The position numbers and the translations under genes are program-made. The notes under the pieces were generated by a model, which was not told the DNA's origin, made no database searches, and saw nothing but the letters and a program-made list of their open reading frames with translations. From positions 1 through 32,020 of the forward strand of contig JAJZEN010000038.1 of assembly GCA_021828545.1 (NCBI GenBank): a DNA stretch of 32,020 nucleotides. The letters are read 5' to 3'. This document shows, one piece after another, positions 16,330 to 24,806 of this stretch. Each line of letters starts with the position of its first letter. Within the stretch, counting starts at the first letter, position 1. Source of the stretch: Actinomycetes bacterium (GTDB lineage: Bacteria; Actinomycetota; Acidimicrobiia; Acidimicrobiales; RAAP-2).

Positions 16330-17037
16330 TCACGGAGTGTGGTGGGGGACTCGTCCTGGTTCGTGCTGGGCCGCCAGTACTGCAGCCATGTACGCGAAGT
16401 CGCTCTCGTAGACGTGGGCCGACTTGACGAATAAGGTCAAGGTACCGACGGGGCCGTGGACCTCTCGAGCGACTTCCTCCTGGAGACTCGCCAATTCCAC
16501 GAGGTTGCCGTAGCCTTTCGCCCCGAAGTCGACGCTGTGCGCGTAGCACGCGAGATGCAGCGCGTCGTCGACCAAGAAGAAGTCCAACAAGCTCACGCAG
16601 GGGATATAGCTGGTGTCGGACAGTGGTTGAAAGGTCGTGATCGTCGCCGATCTCGATAGCGGATCGGTCTTCAGTCGATTGATCACCCATTGGACTTGAT
16701 CGCGGCCAGAGTGGTCGTAATCGCGTAAGCGAGTGGCGTAACTGTCCGCGTCACCCAACTCGACGACGCGATCGTGGCGAGTGAAGTTCTCGTGCATCCA
16801 GGCGAGGCGCTGCGCATTGGCGTATCGCGTCACCACCTCGTCGTCGCTCCGGGGCCGATCCACCACCAACGTCGCCAGGAGGACCTCGCGAATCGTGCGA
16901 CCATCGTAGGTACTTTCGGTACCGGCGTCCATGATGACCCGACCGATCCTCAGCCACGCGTCACCAATCGTGGGAGCGTCGACTCGACGCGAAGGGAAGT
17001 TCGTGTCGACGTCGCGCCCACGGGAGAAATCAGTCAT
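16330..17037 (-). CDS. Thymidylate-synthase-like protein
   Basis: 235 residues. The second half matches the thymidylate synthase fold in order: an arginine-led strand RSATITTF (Arg129), the cysteine region YIPCVSLLDF with Cys147 at the position of the catalytic nucleophile, a strand HLACYAHSVD, then a helix starting GYGNLVELA with Asn178 where TS has its substrate Asn, and SAHVYESD (208-211) in place of the usual DAHIY. The length and weak N-terminus are closer to archaeal and secondary-metabolism TS relatives than to bacterial ThyA, so it could be a dUMP methylase or a dCMP/CMP hydroxymethylase-type enzyme. I chose ATG 17037 because it is 6 bases after TACACT; the frame is open 27 bases further up. 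Confidence 0.7.
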   Translation of the reverse strand: MTDFSRGRDVDTNFPSRRVDAPTIGDAWLRIGRVIMDAGTESTYDGRTIREVLLATLVVDRPRSDDEVVTRYANAQRLAWMHENFTRHDRVVELGDADSYATRLRDYDHSGRDQVQWVINRLKTDPLSRSATITTFQPLSDTSYIPCVSLLDFFLVDDALHLACYAHSVDFGAKGYGNLVELASLQEEVAREVHGPVGTLTLFVKSAHVYESDFAYMAAVLAAQHEPGRVPHHTP

Positions 17038-17043
17038 GGGAAA

Positions 17044-17049
17044 AGTGTA
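17044..17049 (-). promoter_or_regulatory. Predicted -10 box (TACACT) of a leaderless transcript
   Basis: TACACT, then TTTCCC, then ATG 17037 of the TS-like gene on the minus strand. Confidence 0.45.
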
Positions 17050-17129
17050 CGAGCGTCGACTCATGGCGAACCTCTCTTCGTCGCGAGCGCCGCGTGATCA
17101 AACTGCCGTCGAGTCATCGAGGTGGTGAG

Positions 17130-18260
17130 TCAAGGTCCTCGTGACCCGACGTCACTGCGACGAGGGTCGACGCCCACGCCCCCGCGAGAACTACTCTCGT
17201 AGGCACCCAGCGCAAAGCGTAGAACGTCGATCGCCTCCTCCACTCCCCAATTCAGGGGTCCCTCTGGGGCGCGCAACCAGCCCAGCCAGTGCCGTCCCGA
17301 CCTAAGAAAACTGCTGGCCCAGTCGTCATCCAATGCGTGGAACGAGCGCATCTCGCCATCGAGGTAGACCTCGAGGCTGGGTTGTTGTAGTCCACGCCCG
17401 GTACAACGATTCACTCGAGCGAAACCGCGACGACCCGTGACCTCCCAACGTTCGTCATTCGTGTAGTAGTCCGAACGCAGGAACATATCGACCGCCAAGG
17501 TGATATCCCACACGCCACGCACTCCGCTCACGTGCTCCCAGGCGACCGTGGTGGGGGCGTCGATATCGATTCCCGGGAATACTTCGGTGGTGCCGATCCA
17601 CGCGCGTACCTCTCGCACCGGCCCGAACAACCAGAGCGCCGTGGAGAGTTTGTGCCACCCGTCATCGAAGAAAAGTGCGCCGCGGCCCCTTCGCATCTGC
17701 TCGAACTGGCGTTCGTAGGTATCGCCGGGCACCTCCCAACCCCCGAGTCCGCTGGCGACCATCTTCATGTGATAGGTGCTGATCTCACCCAGCTGTCGCG
17801 AGTCGACGATCTCCTTGAGTCGCTGGAGGGGCGGATAGAAAAGGTAGTTCTCCATCACCCGTACGCAGCGGTCGGCCGAGTCGGCCGCCTCACGAATGCG
17901 CTCCGCGCCGGCGAGGTCGTTGGCGATCGGCTTTTGTAGATTGACGTGCCACCCTGCGCCGAGGCACTTGAGCACGCCCACCTCGTGCGCGACGATGGGC
18001 AGGAGCACTTCCACCGCGTCGATCACGACACCACTCTTCACTAACTCGTCGACGCTCGAGAAGGTGCGCGCTCCGGGCCAGTCGGTTTGGCGCTGATCAC
18101 GCCGCGCCGCGCTCGAATCGACGAGCGCCACGACGTCCACGTCATCATTGTCGACGTAGGCCAGCTTGTTCAGGTCGTAGATTCGACCTAGACCGACGAT
18201 CGCGACGCGGATCGGACGGTCGTCGGGCACTCGAGCCACGTGTCGAGCGGTCTCGGCCAT
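17130..18260 (-). CDS. Gfo/Idh/MocA-family oxidoreductase
   Basis: 376 residues. The N-terminal Rossmann domain opens with IRVAIVGLGRIYDLNK (GxGxxx dinucleotide loop), followed by DVVALVDSS and a conserved Lys-Pro turn NLQKPIAND in place of the usual EKP. The C-terminal alpha/beta domain contains the substrate-side block FDDGWHKLSTALWLFG, where the histidine is expected to be catalytic. The family oxidises or reduces sugars and related polyols with NAD(P); here the substrate is not known. ATG 18260 is used because a TAGTGT box ends 5 bases before it. It is downstream of the DMT transporter on the same strand, 37 bases apart, but has its own promoter-like box. Confidence 0.85.
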   Translation of the reverse strand: MAETARHVARVPDDRPIRVAIVGLGRIYDLNKLAYVDNDDVDVVALVDSSAARRDQRQTDWPGARTFSSVDELVKSGVVIDAVEVLLPIVAHEVGVLKCLGAGWHVNLQKPIANDLAGAERIREAADSADRCVRVMENYLFYPPLQRLKEIVDSRQLGEISTYHMKMVASGLGGWEVPGDTYERQFEQMRRGRGALFFDDGWHKLSTALWLFGPVREVRAWIGTTEVFPGIDIDAPTTVAWEHVSGVRGVWDITLAVDMFLRSDYYTNDERWEVTGRRGFARVNRCTGRGLQQPSLEVYLDGEMRSFHALDDDWASSFLRSGRHWLGWLRAPEGPLNWGVEEAIDVLRFALGAYESSSRGGVGVDPRRSDVGSRGP

Positions 18261-18265
18261 GCCCC

Positions 18266-18271
18266 ACACTA
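18266..18271 (-). promoter_or_regulatory. Predicted -10 box (TAGTGT)
   Basis: TAGTGT ends 5 bases before ATG 18260 on the minus strand. The transcript would be leaderless or nearly so. Confidence 0.35.
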
Positions 18272-18296
18272 CCGACGGGTCGAGAAGATCACTCGG

Positions 18297-19235
18297 CTAA
18301 CTCTCGGCGACGTAGTCGGCCCTTCGGCGTGATCGGCCCCAACGGGCAAAACGTCCACGACCGCGCAGCAGATGAGCGTCCGGAGCGTCGTCGTGCACCG
18401 TGGCGATCAAGGAGGACGTGGACAGACCCACGACGCCGAGGACCATCAGGACCAGTGCCACCACCTCCAGCGTCAGCGCCACGGGTCCCGTGCGCAAGGT
18501 CTCGTGGAACAGGACCCGTCCGATGACCAATGAGACCAGCGGATTCAAGAGGATCAAACCGGACTGCGACGCGGCGAACGGTCCGACGTGAAAGGCACTC
18601 TGCATGATGACGAACGACGTCAGGCCGAACGCACACAGCACGTAGAGCTGCCAGGAGCTCAGAAGAGGCGACCATCCCCTCAGTGCGACATCGGTCGTTG
18701 ATTTGGTGATCGCGGCGAGGAAGGCGAAACCGGTGGACGCCCCGGCACCCAATGAGAGTGCTCGCCACCAACCCGGACCACGGCTGGCGAGAACGACGAA
18801 GACCACCACTGCGACAACGACCACCGAGCCCACGACCAACCATCGAGCGTTGTCGGGGACGTACGTACCTGTCGACGGCGCGGCGACCGCCAAGAACGCA
18901 CCGAGACCCACGGCGGTGGCCAGGGCCGCCGCCAAGTCGCGCCACCGCAACGCCGTGTCGTACCAGAGCCACAGGATCAGTACCACCATGATGAGTTCGC
19001 TGACCATCAGTGGCTGGACCTCGTTGAGAGAACCCAGGTGCAGCGCGACGCTCTGCGCTGCGTAGGCCAGAGCCATGATGACAAAGCCCAGAACCCATAT
19101 CCGGCGTCGCAGCATATGGCGGATGAGTCCCAGTGACGGACCCCGGGAATCCGGGGCGTCCTCAACCCCGAGGCGCTGACAGACGCTCGCCAACGCGTTG
19201 GCCAGCGCAGCCAGGAGTGCGAAAAGGACGACCAC
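18297..19235 (-). CDS. DMT-superfamily (EamA/NIPA-like) membrane transporter
   Basis: 312 residues with about nine to ten hydrophobic segments spread over residues 1-270, arranged as in drug/metabolite transporters. The first helix (VVLFALLAALANALASVCQ) and the LNEVQPLMVSELIMVVLILW pair are typical of the family. A basic tail of about 40 residues, rich in arginine, follows and should be cytoplasmic. The transported compound is unknown. GTG 19235 lies 6 bases after TAGTCT. The Gfo/Idh/MocA gene follows on the same strand; a shared role is possible but unproven. Confidence 0.8.
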   Translation of the reverse strand: MVVLFALLAALANALASVCQRLGVEDAPDSRGPSLGLIRHMLRRRIWVLGFVIMALAYAAQSVALHLGSLNEVQPLMVSELIMVVLILWLWYDTALRWRDLAAALATAVGLGAFLAVAAPSTGTYVPDNARWLVVGSVVVVAVVVFVVLASRGPGWWRALSLGAGASTGFAFLAAITKSTTDVALRGWSPLLSSWQLYVLCAFGLTSFVIMQSAFHVGPFAASQSGLILLNPLVSLVIGRVLFHETLRTGPVALTLEVVALVLMVLGVVGLSTSSLIATVHDDAPDAHLLRGRGRFARWGRSRRRADYVAES

Positions 19236-19241
19236 GGCACA

Positions 19242-19247
19242 AGACTA
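19242..19247 (-). promoter_or_regulatory. Predicted -10 box (TAGTCT) of a leaderless transcript
   Basis: TAGTCT, then TGTGCC, then GTG 19235 of the DMT transporter. Confidence 0.45.
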
Positions 19248-19296
19248 CGAGGCGCCCTCGGACATCGTCGCGACGATGATGTTGACCGCGTGCCTC

Positions 19297-19302
19297 TAGA
19301 TT
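19297..19302 (+). promoter_or_regulatory. Predicted -10 box (TAGATT) for the hpnO-hpnA pair
   Basis: TAGATT lies 24 bases before ATG 19327, followed by AAAGGAAG as ribosome-binding site. Unlike most chromosomal genes here this operon has a short leader. Confidence 0.35.
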
Positions 19303-19326
19303 GGGCGCAACGGCGAAAGGAAGACC

Positions 19327-20754
19327 ATGGCCTTCGACCTCCCCGCGCTCCTCCGGGAGCGCCACGGCGATAATTTCGTACTCCACGAGGCCTACCTCAA
19401 CCCGCAACTGGCCAAAGTGGTCAAGACCCTGGGATTCGATCGCTTCTACGAGCGGGCCGAGGGTTGCTATCTCTTCGACGACGAGGGTCGACGCTACTTG
19501 GACATGTTGAGCGGTTTCGGGGTCTTCGCCCTGGGACGATCTCACCCGGTCCTCAAGGATGCCCTGCACCAGGCGATTACCGCCGACCTGCCCAATATGG
19601 TGCAGATGGACTGTGCGTTGCTGCCCGGACTCTTGGGCGAAGCCCTCGTGACGCGCAGCCCCGAGGGTATCGAGCGCGCGGTCTTTTGTAATTCCGGCGC
19701 GGAGGCGGTCGAGGCGGCCATCAAGTTCGCCCGCGCGAGCACCCGACGTGGACGAATCATCTACGCGTCGCACGCCTTCCACGGTCTCACGACCGGGGCA
19801 CTGTCGCTCAATGGTTCGGCGGAGTTCCGAAACGGTTTCGGGTCACTCTTACCCGACACCACCGAGATTCCCTTCGGCGACGTGGCGGCGCTGCGACGAG
19901 AACTTCATCGCGGCGACGTGGCGGCCTTCATCGTCGAACCGATCCAGGGCAAGGGTGTCTACGAACTCGACACCGAGCGCTGGCGCGACGTCCAACAAGC
20001 GGTGCACGGAGCCGGGGCCCTGCTCATCTGTGACGAGGTCCAGACCGGACTCGGGCGCACCGGTTCGTTCTACGCCTTCGAACACTACGGCCTCACCCCC
20101 GACATCATCACGGTGTCCAAGGCCCTCTCCGGTGGGTACGTGCCAGTGGGGGCCATGTTGACGAGCGAGCGGATTCTACGCAGCGTCTACGGTTCGATGG
20201 ACCGCGCCATGGTGCATTCGACCACCTTCAAGGGGAACCAACTCGCCATGGTGGCGGGATTAGCCACCCTGAGCGTGATCGACGACGACGGCGTCATCGG
20301 CCACGCCGCGGCGATGGGTGAACTCTGGCGATCCAAACTTGGCGCACTCGCACACCGACACGAGTACCTCCACGAGATTCGAGGACGCGGACAGATGATC
20401 GGTATCGAGTTCGGGGAACCCTCCTCGCGCAGCGCGCGACTGCGCTGGCGAGCGGTCGAGGCGGCGCGACCCGCCATGTTCTCCCAGACGATAGTGGTCC
20501 CACTCTTTCATCGCTACGGAATACTCACCCAAGTCGCGGCCGACAACGTGAACATCATCAAATTGCTCCCGCCGCTCATCGCCTCCGAGACGGAGATCGA
20601 TTACGTCGTCGACGCTCTCGACGAGCTGCTCTCCGACGCCGAACACAGCAGCGCGTGGCTCCGCGAGTTTGGCGTGTCCATGGCGCGCGGTGCACTCAAG
20701 CGCACCCGGCGCGGCGTCGGCGCGAACTCGGACTCTCGTCCGGTCTCGTCATGA
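19327..20754 (+). CDS. hpnO: Class III aminotransferase, HpnO-like (hopanoid side chain)
   Basis: 475 residues, fold type I PLP enzyme. CDEVQTGLGRTGSF is the class III signature and the PLP lysine is Lys265 in VSKALSGGYVPVGA. The sequence follows the family in hopanoid clusters closely: LNPQLAKVVKTLGFDRFYERAEG near the start (parts LNPQLAKVVKTLGFD and RFYERAEG), LSGFGVFALGRSHP, FIVEPIQGKGVY, and NIIKLLPPL near the end. HpnO-type enzymes install the amino group that gives aminobacteriohopanetriol, an extended hopanoid. ATGA joins it to the next gene. No squalene-hopene cyclase or other hopanoid gene is in the window, so the assignment rests on similarity and on the HpnA neighbour; ornithine or acetylornithine aminotransferase is the alternative. 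Confidence 0.7.
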   Translation: MAFDLPALLRERHGDNFVLHEAYLNPQLAKVVKTLGFDRFYERAEGCYLFDDEGRRYLDMLSGFGVFALGRSHPVLKDALHQAITADLPNMVQMDCALLPGLLGEALVTRSPEGIERAVFCNSGAEAVEAAIKFARASTRRGRIIYASHAFHGLTTGALSLNGSAEFRNGFGSLLPDTTEIPFGDVAALRRELHRGDVAAFIVEPIQGKGVYELDTERWRDVQQAVHGAGALLICDEVQTGLGRTGSFYAFEHYGLTPDIITVSKALSGGYVPVGAMLTSERILRSVYGSMDRAMVHSTTFKGNQLAMVAGLATLSVIDDDGVIGHAAAMGELWRSKLGALAHRHEYLHEIRGRGQMIGIEFGEPSSRSARLRWRAVEAARPAMFSQTIVVPLFHRYGILTQVAADNVNIIKLLPPLIASETEIDYVVDALDELLSDAEHSSAWLREFGVSMARGALKRTRRGVGANSDSRPVSS

Positions 20755-21830
20755 AGTGCCAACTCCACCCGGGCGATCGCGTCGTGGTCACCGGCGCAAC
20801 GGGCTTCATCGGGTCGGCGGTGACGAGGGCGCTGCTGCGTCGTGGCGTCGAAGTCGTGGCCCTCATCGAACCGGGAGCCGTGACGAGCAACCTCGACGAC
20901 CTCGCCGTGGAACGCCGAGAAGTCGACGTCACCGATGAGCGCCAACTTGACGGGGTGTTCGACGGGACACGCTACTGCTTTCACCTGGCGGCCAAATTCG
21001 GCTTCTGGGCCCCGGATCCCTCCAGCTTCTCCACGGTCAATGTTCACGGCACGCAACACGTCGTACGTCGCGCCGCCGAGGCGGGGGTGGAGCGGATCGT
21101 CTACACCTCGACCGTCGCCACTTTGGGCTTGGGGTCGACCACGGCTGGTCGCCCGGCGAACGAGGACGACGTCGCGGACCTCGCACACCTCTACGGGGAC
21201 TACAAACGAACCAAGTACGTGGCCGAGCACGAAGTGCTCCGCCTGGCGGCCCAGGGAGCTCCCGTCGTCCTCGTTCTACCGACGATGCCGCAGGGGCCCT
21301 TCGATCACCGACCCACGCCGTCGGGCAAAGTCGTCCTCGATTTCCTCAATGGACGGATGCCGGGTTATGTCGACACCTCGATGAACGTCGCGCACGTCGA
21401 CGATCTCGCCGAGGGCCACCTCCTCGCCCTCGAGCGCGGCCGACAGGGCCGTAGTTACATTTGTGGTGGTGACAACATCACCATGGCCCAACTCCTCGAG
21501 ACGTTAGCGACGGTGACGGGACTACCGAGCGCCCAGCGTCGCTTCCCTTCGGCGTTCTCGATGATCGCGGGATACTCGTCGCAATTCCTCGAAGGACGGC
21601 TCTTGCACCGTGAACCCCACGTACCCTTGGAGGCCGCCCAGATGTCGATGACCAAAATGACCTTCGACGACGCTCGGGCGCGCGAGGAACTCGGCTACGT
21701 GTCACGTCCCGCGGCGCAAGCGCTCTACGACTCGGCACGGTGGTTCGTCTCGAACCACTATGTCAGCGCTCGACGCGCGGCCTCAGTGCAGTGGCGTCCA
21801 CCGGGGACGGTTGACGACACTCCACCATGA
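20751..21830 (+). CDS. hpnA: NAD-dependent epimerase, HpnA-like (hopanoid-associated sugar epimerase)
   Basis: 359 residues of the extended short-chain dehydrogenase family. The NAD loop is VVVTGATGFIGSAV near residue 12; YTSTVATLG supplies the catalytic serine/threonine, and YKRTK is the Y-x3-K pair. The stretch FWAPDPSSFSTVNVHGTQ, the block LDFLNGRMPGYVDTSMNVAH and HVDDLAEGHLLALERGR agree closely with the hopanoid-associated epimerase HpnA as I remember it; plain dihydroflavonol-reductase-like enzymes share only part of these. Its ATG overlaps the stop of the aminotransferase by ATGA, so the two are made together. The precise reaction of HpnA is not established. The frame is open upstream of 20751 but that part lies inside the aminotransferase gene. 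Confidence 0.75.
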   Translation: MKCQLHPGDRVVVTGATGFIGSAVTRALLRRGVEVVALIEPGAVTSNLDDLAVERREVDVTDERQLDGVFDGTRYCFHLAAKFGFWAPDPSSFSTVNVHGTQHVVRRAAEAGVERIVYTSTVATLGLGSTTAGRPANEDDVADLAHLYGDYKRTKYVAEHEVLRLAAQGAPVVLVLPTMPQGPFDHRPTPSGKVVLDFLNGRMPGYVDTSMNVAHVDDLAEGHLLALERGRQGRSYICGGDNITMAQLLETLATVTGLPSAQRRFPSAFSMIAGYSSQFLEGRLLHREPHVPLEAAQMSMTKMTFDDARAREELGYVSRPAAQALYDSARWFVSNHYVSARRAASVQWRPPGTVDDTPP

Positions 21831-22108
21831 GTGCCCCCTCACTCGTCCAGCCCCACTCTCTGCCAACTCTCGCGCCGGTGTCACGGACGCAGTGCGTCTC
21901 GGCGCGGCGCGGGGCGTCGCCCTCGAGGGATTTCGCATCGCGGGACCGGTCACGCCTCGCGCACTCAGCACCGAACGGTTCATTCGTTCGTCGCGGGCCC
22001 GAGGTCGGGTCGTCGGACGACTCGGATCTCGTGACCACCCACCGCGAGGTCGGCGACGCGACCATTGACGCTGCGGCACTCCGTGAACCCGACAGTACGC
22101 GAAGAGAG

Positions 22109-22573
22109 TCAGCTCGATTCGGCGACACGCTTGATAGCGGCGAGGGTCGAAGGGATACCCTCGTGCGCCGCTCGGCGCCGATCCTCGATCTGGGCGGGCG
22201 CGTCATCGCCGAAACGCTCGGCGAAACGAGCGACGCCGTCGGGGAGGAAATCCCACGATTCCGTCACCAGGGTGCCTCCGTCGACGTCGGCGAAGCGGTA
22301 ACCCCACCGGATCCACGTACCCCCCACCATGAAGGCGAACTCCACCCCCGGGTCCGCAACGACGACTTGCGAGCGAGTTTCCCAGATACGTTCGGTAGTC
22401 ACATTGCGACCGGTGAACCACGCACCGACGTCGGGCCCACCGTCCTCGTCCCACCAGCACTCGCGACACACGGGGCTGAATTCACCCATCCGCGTGACAT
22501 CCGAGATCATGTCGTAGAGGTTCTCGCGACTAGCGGCAATCACGATGGAGTCAGAGAATGTGAGTTCACTCAT
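22109..22573 (-). CDS. SRPBCC (polyketide cyclase/START-like) family protein
   Basis: 154 residues starting MSELTFSDSIVI. The pattern is that of the SRPBCC helix-grip fold: an opening strand with SIVIAASRENLYDMISDVTRMGEFSP (parts SIVIAASRENLYDMIS, DVTRMGEFSP), a middle of crossing strands (GAWFTGRNVTTERIWETRSQV), a late strand with GGTLVTESWDF, and a long C-terminal helix ending in STLAAIKRVAE. Such proteins bind hydrophobic ligands; the ligand is unknown. The start is uncertain: GGAGGA touches the ATG directly with no spacer, and a further in-frame ATG lies 36 bases upstream. It is convergent with hpnA, with about 280 bases between them in which I find no gene. Confidence 0.75.
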   Translation of the reverse strand: MSELTFSDSIVIAASRENLYDMISDVTRMGEFSPVCRECWWDEDGGPDVGAWFTGRNVTTERIWETRSQVVVADPGVEFAFMVGGTWIRWGYRFADVDGGTLVTESWDFLPDGVARFAERFGDDAPAQIEDRRRAAHEGIPSTLAAIKRVAESS

Positions 22574-22991
22574 TCCTCCATTTTGGCAGAACTCAGCGGA
22601 CAACACCATTCACAAATTTGAAGTCCGTGGGTCCACTCCGTCGAACCTCCGTCCGCGTCGCTCGACGCGAGCCGGGGTCGGAAGAATCCACTCCACTACC
22701 GCCGAGGAAGGGCACGACCGCCCACGTCTCGTCGAGAGGTGCACCGGCGGCCTCCCACCAAGTGAGAAGAGGAGCGAACGTGGTGGGCGCTGTTCAATTC
22801 CCACGTTTCTCGTGTCTTCGACCACGGACGTTCTCAAAGACCATTCGACGGCTGGTCCGAACATCACCCCTCTCAGGTGATGAGTACGATGACGCCCACC
22901 TGGGCTTCGCGTCACGTCGAACCGGGACTCGACGTCGTAATTGTGCCGGCGAACGCAGGCCGCGTCGACGCCGAAGAGTGAATCAAGTTCC
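22574..22991. other. Gene-free stretch between SRPBCC and map
   Basis: Arginine-rich open frames exist on both strands, but none has a recognisable domain, a good start signal or consistent codon use. No tRNA, riboswitch or repeat was seen. Confidence 0.4.
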
Positions 22992-23732
22992 TCACAGCGT
23001 CAAAACGACGGGTTCTCCATTGGTGACAACCATCGTGTGTTCGAATTGTGCGACGAGACTGCCGTCGTCGGTTCGCAAGGTCCAGCCGTCGGCGTCGTCG
23101 ACGACGTAGTGAGCGGATACCGAAAGAAAGGGCTCCACCGCCAACACCAGCCCTTCCCATAAGCGCAAAGGTTGACGATCGTCAGTGCTGGGCACCGAAG
23201 GCTCTTCGTGCAGCGCGCGTCCGATACCGTGACCATAGAGGTTCCTGATCACACAGAATCCATGTCGTCGAGCCCGCCCCTGCACGGCCCGTCCCACGTC
23301 GCGGAGTCTGTTGCCCGCTCGCGCGGCGATCATGGCGTCGCGCTGAGCCAGTCGCGTGGCCGAAAGAAGCCGCCTCGCTAACGGCGTCGCGGCGCCCACC
23401 GAAGTACTCATACCCGTGTCGGACCAGTAGCCATCCAATTCCGCCGAGACGTCAATATTGACGAGGTCTCCTTGGCGAAGGGTCCGATGCTTCGACGGGA
23501 TCCCGTGGGCGGCCTCATCGTTCACGCTGATGCACGTGGACGCAGGAAAGTTGTAGGTGATCTTCGGCGCCGACCGTGCTCCGTGGCGTCGAAAGACCTC
23601 GCGGCCAATTGCGTCGAGTTCCCCGGTGGTGACCCCGGGGCTCACGGCGGCGAGCATGGCGTCGCGAGCTTCCGCGACGACGCGTCCCGCGCGACTGAGA
23701 CCGTCGAGGTCCTCGTCGTTGTCAATCGTCAT
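22992..23732 (-). CDS. map: Type I methionine aminopeptidase
   Basis: 246 residues, the normal length. All five metal ligands are in place: Asp94 (VNIDVSAE), Asp105 (WSDTG), His168 (YGHGIGRALHEEP), Glu200 (AVEPFL) and Glu231 (FEHTMVV); the substrate histidine is His76 (NDEAAHGIP). It removes the initiator methionine from nascent proteins. ATG 23732 is preferred over one 15 bases upstream because TACTCT lies 6 bases before it; the GGGGGA spacer could also act as a ribosome-binding site. It stands alone, away from the ribosomal-protein genes where map often lies, so it may be a second copy. It is divergent from the DUF2332 gene. Confidence 0.9.
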   Translation of the reverse strand: MTIDNDEDLDGLSRAGRVVAEARDAMLAAVSPGVTTGELDAIGREVFRRHGARSAPKITYNFPASTCISVNDEAAHGIPSKHRTLRQGDLVNIDVSAELDGYWSDTGMSTSVGAATPLARRLLSATRLAQRDAMIAARAGNRLRDVGRAVQGRARRHGFCVIRNLYGHGIGRALHEEPSVPSTDDRQPLRLWEGLVLAVEPFLSVSAHYVVDDADGWTLRTDDGSLVAQFEHTMVVTNGEPVVLTL

Positions 23733-23738
23733 TCCCCC

Positions 23739-23744
23739 AGAGTA
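23739..23744 (-). promoter_or_regulatory. Predicted -10 box (TACTCT) of the map transcript
   Basis: TACTCT, then GGGGGA, then ATG 23732 on the minus strand. Confidence 0.45.
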
Positions 23745-23837
23745 CATTGAGGTCCCGCGCGGAGGACGAGTAAGGCGTCACCGAACTCTTAACGATGGAT
23801 AATTCCTCTGAACGGAAACGTCCGAGACTCGGAAAAC

Positions 23838-23843
23838 TAGTCT
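23838..23843 (+). promoter_or_regulatory. Predicted -10 box (TAGTCT) of a leaderless transcript
   Basis: TAGTCT, then CGAAGT, then GTG 23850 of the DUF2332 gene. Confidence 0.45.
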
Positions 23844-23849
23844 CGAAGT

Positions 23850-24806
23850 GTGGGCAGCGCAAAGACGTATGCGGACTTCTCCGAGTACGAGGTCAAAGGA
23901 TACTCACCGACCTACTTCGAGTGGGCGAGTTCGATATCGCGCGATGGCGACGTCCTCGCGCTGATTGAACAACTTCCGCGGCGAAGTCAGCAACCGAACT
24001 TGATTTTCGCGGCGTCCCGCTTTCTCGGAGTCAACCCCGGCCCCTACGCGGAGTTCCGCGACTTCCTAGTGAACAATTGGCTCGACGTTGCTGATGTCGC
24101 ACTCAACCAAAGGACTCAAACGAATGAGCCGGGCCGGTGCGCAGTCATTCTTCCCATCCTCGCCAGCCTCCCCCAACCATTGGCGCTCCTCGAAGTTGGC
24201 GCCTCGGCCGGCCTGTGTCTCTACCCGGACAAGTACAGCTACCTCTATGACGCTGCGCACCGAGTCGATCCGAAGGACGGTGTCAGCGACGTGTCGATTC
24301 ACTGCACCACTCGAGGAGAACCTCCATTACCAAATTCGCTGCCCACTATCGTGTGGCGAGCAGGGATTGACCTGAATCCACTGGACGTTCGTGACGATTC
24401 GTCAATGAGGTGGCTGCAGGCCCTCGTGTGGCCCGAACAGGAGTATCGTCTCACCAGACTGAAGGCAGCGATTGACATCGCTAAATCGAACCCTCCCATT
24501 CTCTTCGAGGGAGACCTCGTCGAACGACTCACCGAAGTGGCGAATAGGGCCCCCGACGACGCGACGCTCGTCATCTTTCACAGTGCCGTTCTGGTCTACC
24601 TCGATGATGATCGACGACATGAGTTCATCAATCAAGTGCGCTCCCTTCGCGCCACCTGGATCTCGAACGAAGCGGGCGGCGTCTCTCCACTAGAGAGGGC
24701 GATCGACGTACCCCGCGACAACAGCCCCACACGATTCGTGCTCGCCCGTGACGGTGTTGCCGTAGCCCTCGCGGGAGCCCACGGCCAGACCCTCGATTGG
24801 TTCTGA
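23850..24806 (+). CDS. DUF2332 family protein
   Basis: 318 residues, close to the usual length of this family. Diagnostic segments are SPTYFEWASSISRDGDVLALI near the start, LALLEVGASAGLCLYPDKY in the middle (a glycine-rich strand-loop resembling a nucleotide or AdoMet-binding turn), WRAGIDLNPLDV, and the late block VIFHSAVLVYLDD followed by WISNEAGG. The family is common in actinobacteria and proteobacteria and has no established function; the ASAGL loop is suggestive of a Rossmann-like fold but this is inference. The GTG start lies 6 bases after TAGTCT. It shares its 117-base upstream region with map, so both promoters sit back to back. Confidence 0.8.
   Translation: MGSAKTYADFSEYEVKGYSPTYFEWASSISRDGDVLALIEQLPRRSQQPNLIFAASRFLGVNPGPYAEFRDFLVNNWLDVADVALNQRTQTNEPGRCAVILPILASLPQPLALLEVGASAGLCLYPDKYSYLYDAAHRVDPKDGVSDVSIHCTTRGEPPLPNSLPTIVWRAGIDLNPLDVRDDSSMRWLQALVWPEQEYRLTRLKAAIDIAKSNPPILFEGDLVERLTEVANRAPDDATLVIFHSAVLVYLDDDRRHEFINQVRSLRATWISNEAGGVSPLERAIDVPRDNSPTRFVLARDGVAVALAGAHGQTLDWF

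Noticed and set aside
21827-22621. 264-codon plus frame beginning with an ATGA overlap at the end of hpnA
   Set aside because: It runs antisense over the whole SRPBCC gene, which has clear family features; the frame's own product shows no domain. The first 280 bases hold no better alternative.
22610-22915. Minus-strand frame of 101 codons between SRPBCC and map
   Set aside because: Arginine/serine-rich product without domain, ribosome-binding site or TANNNT-N6 start.
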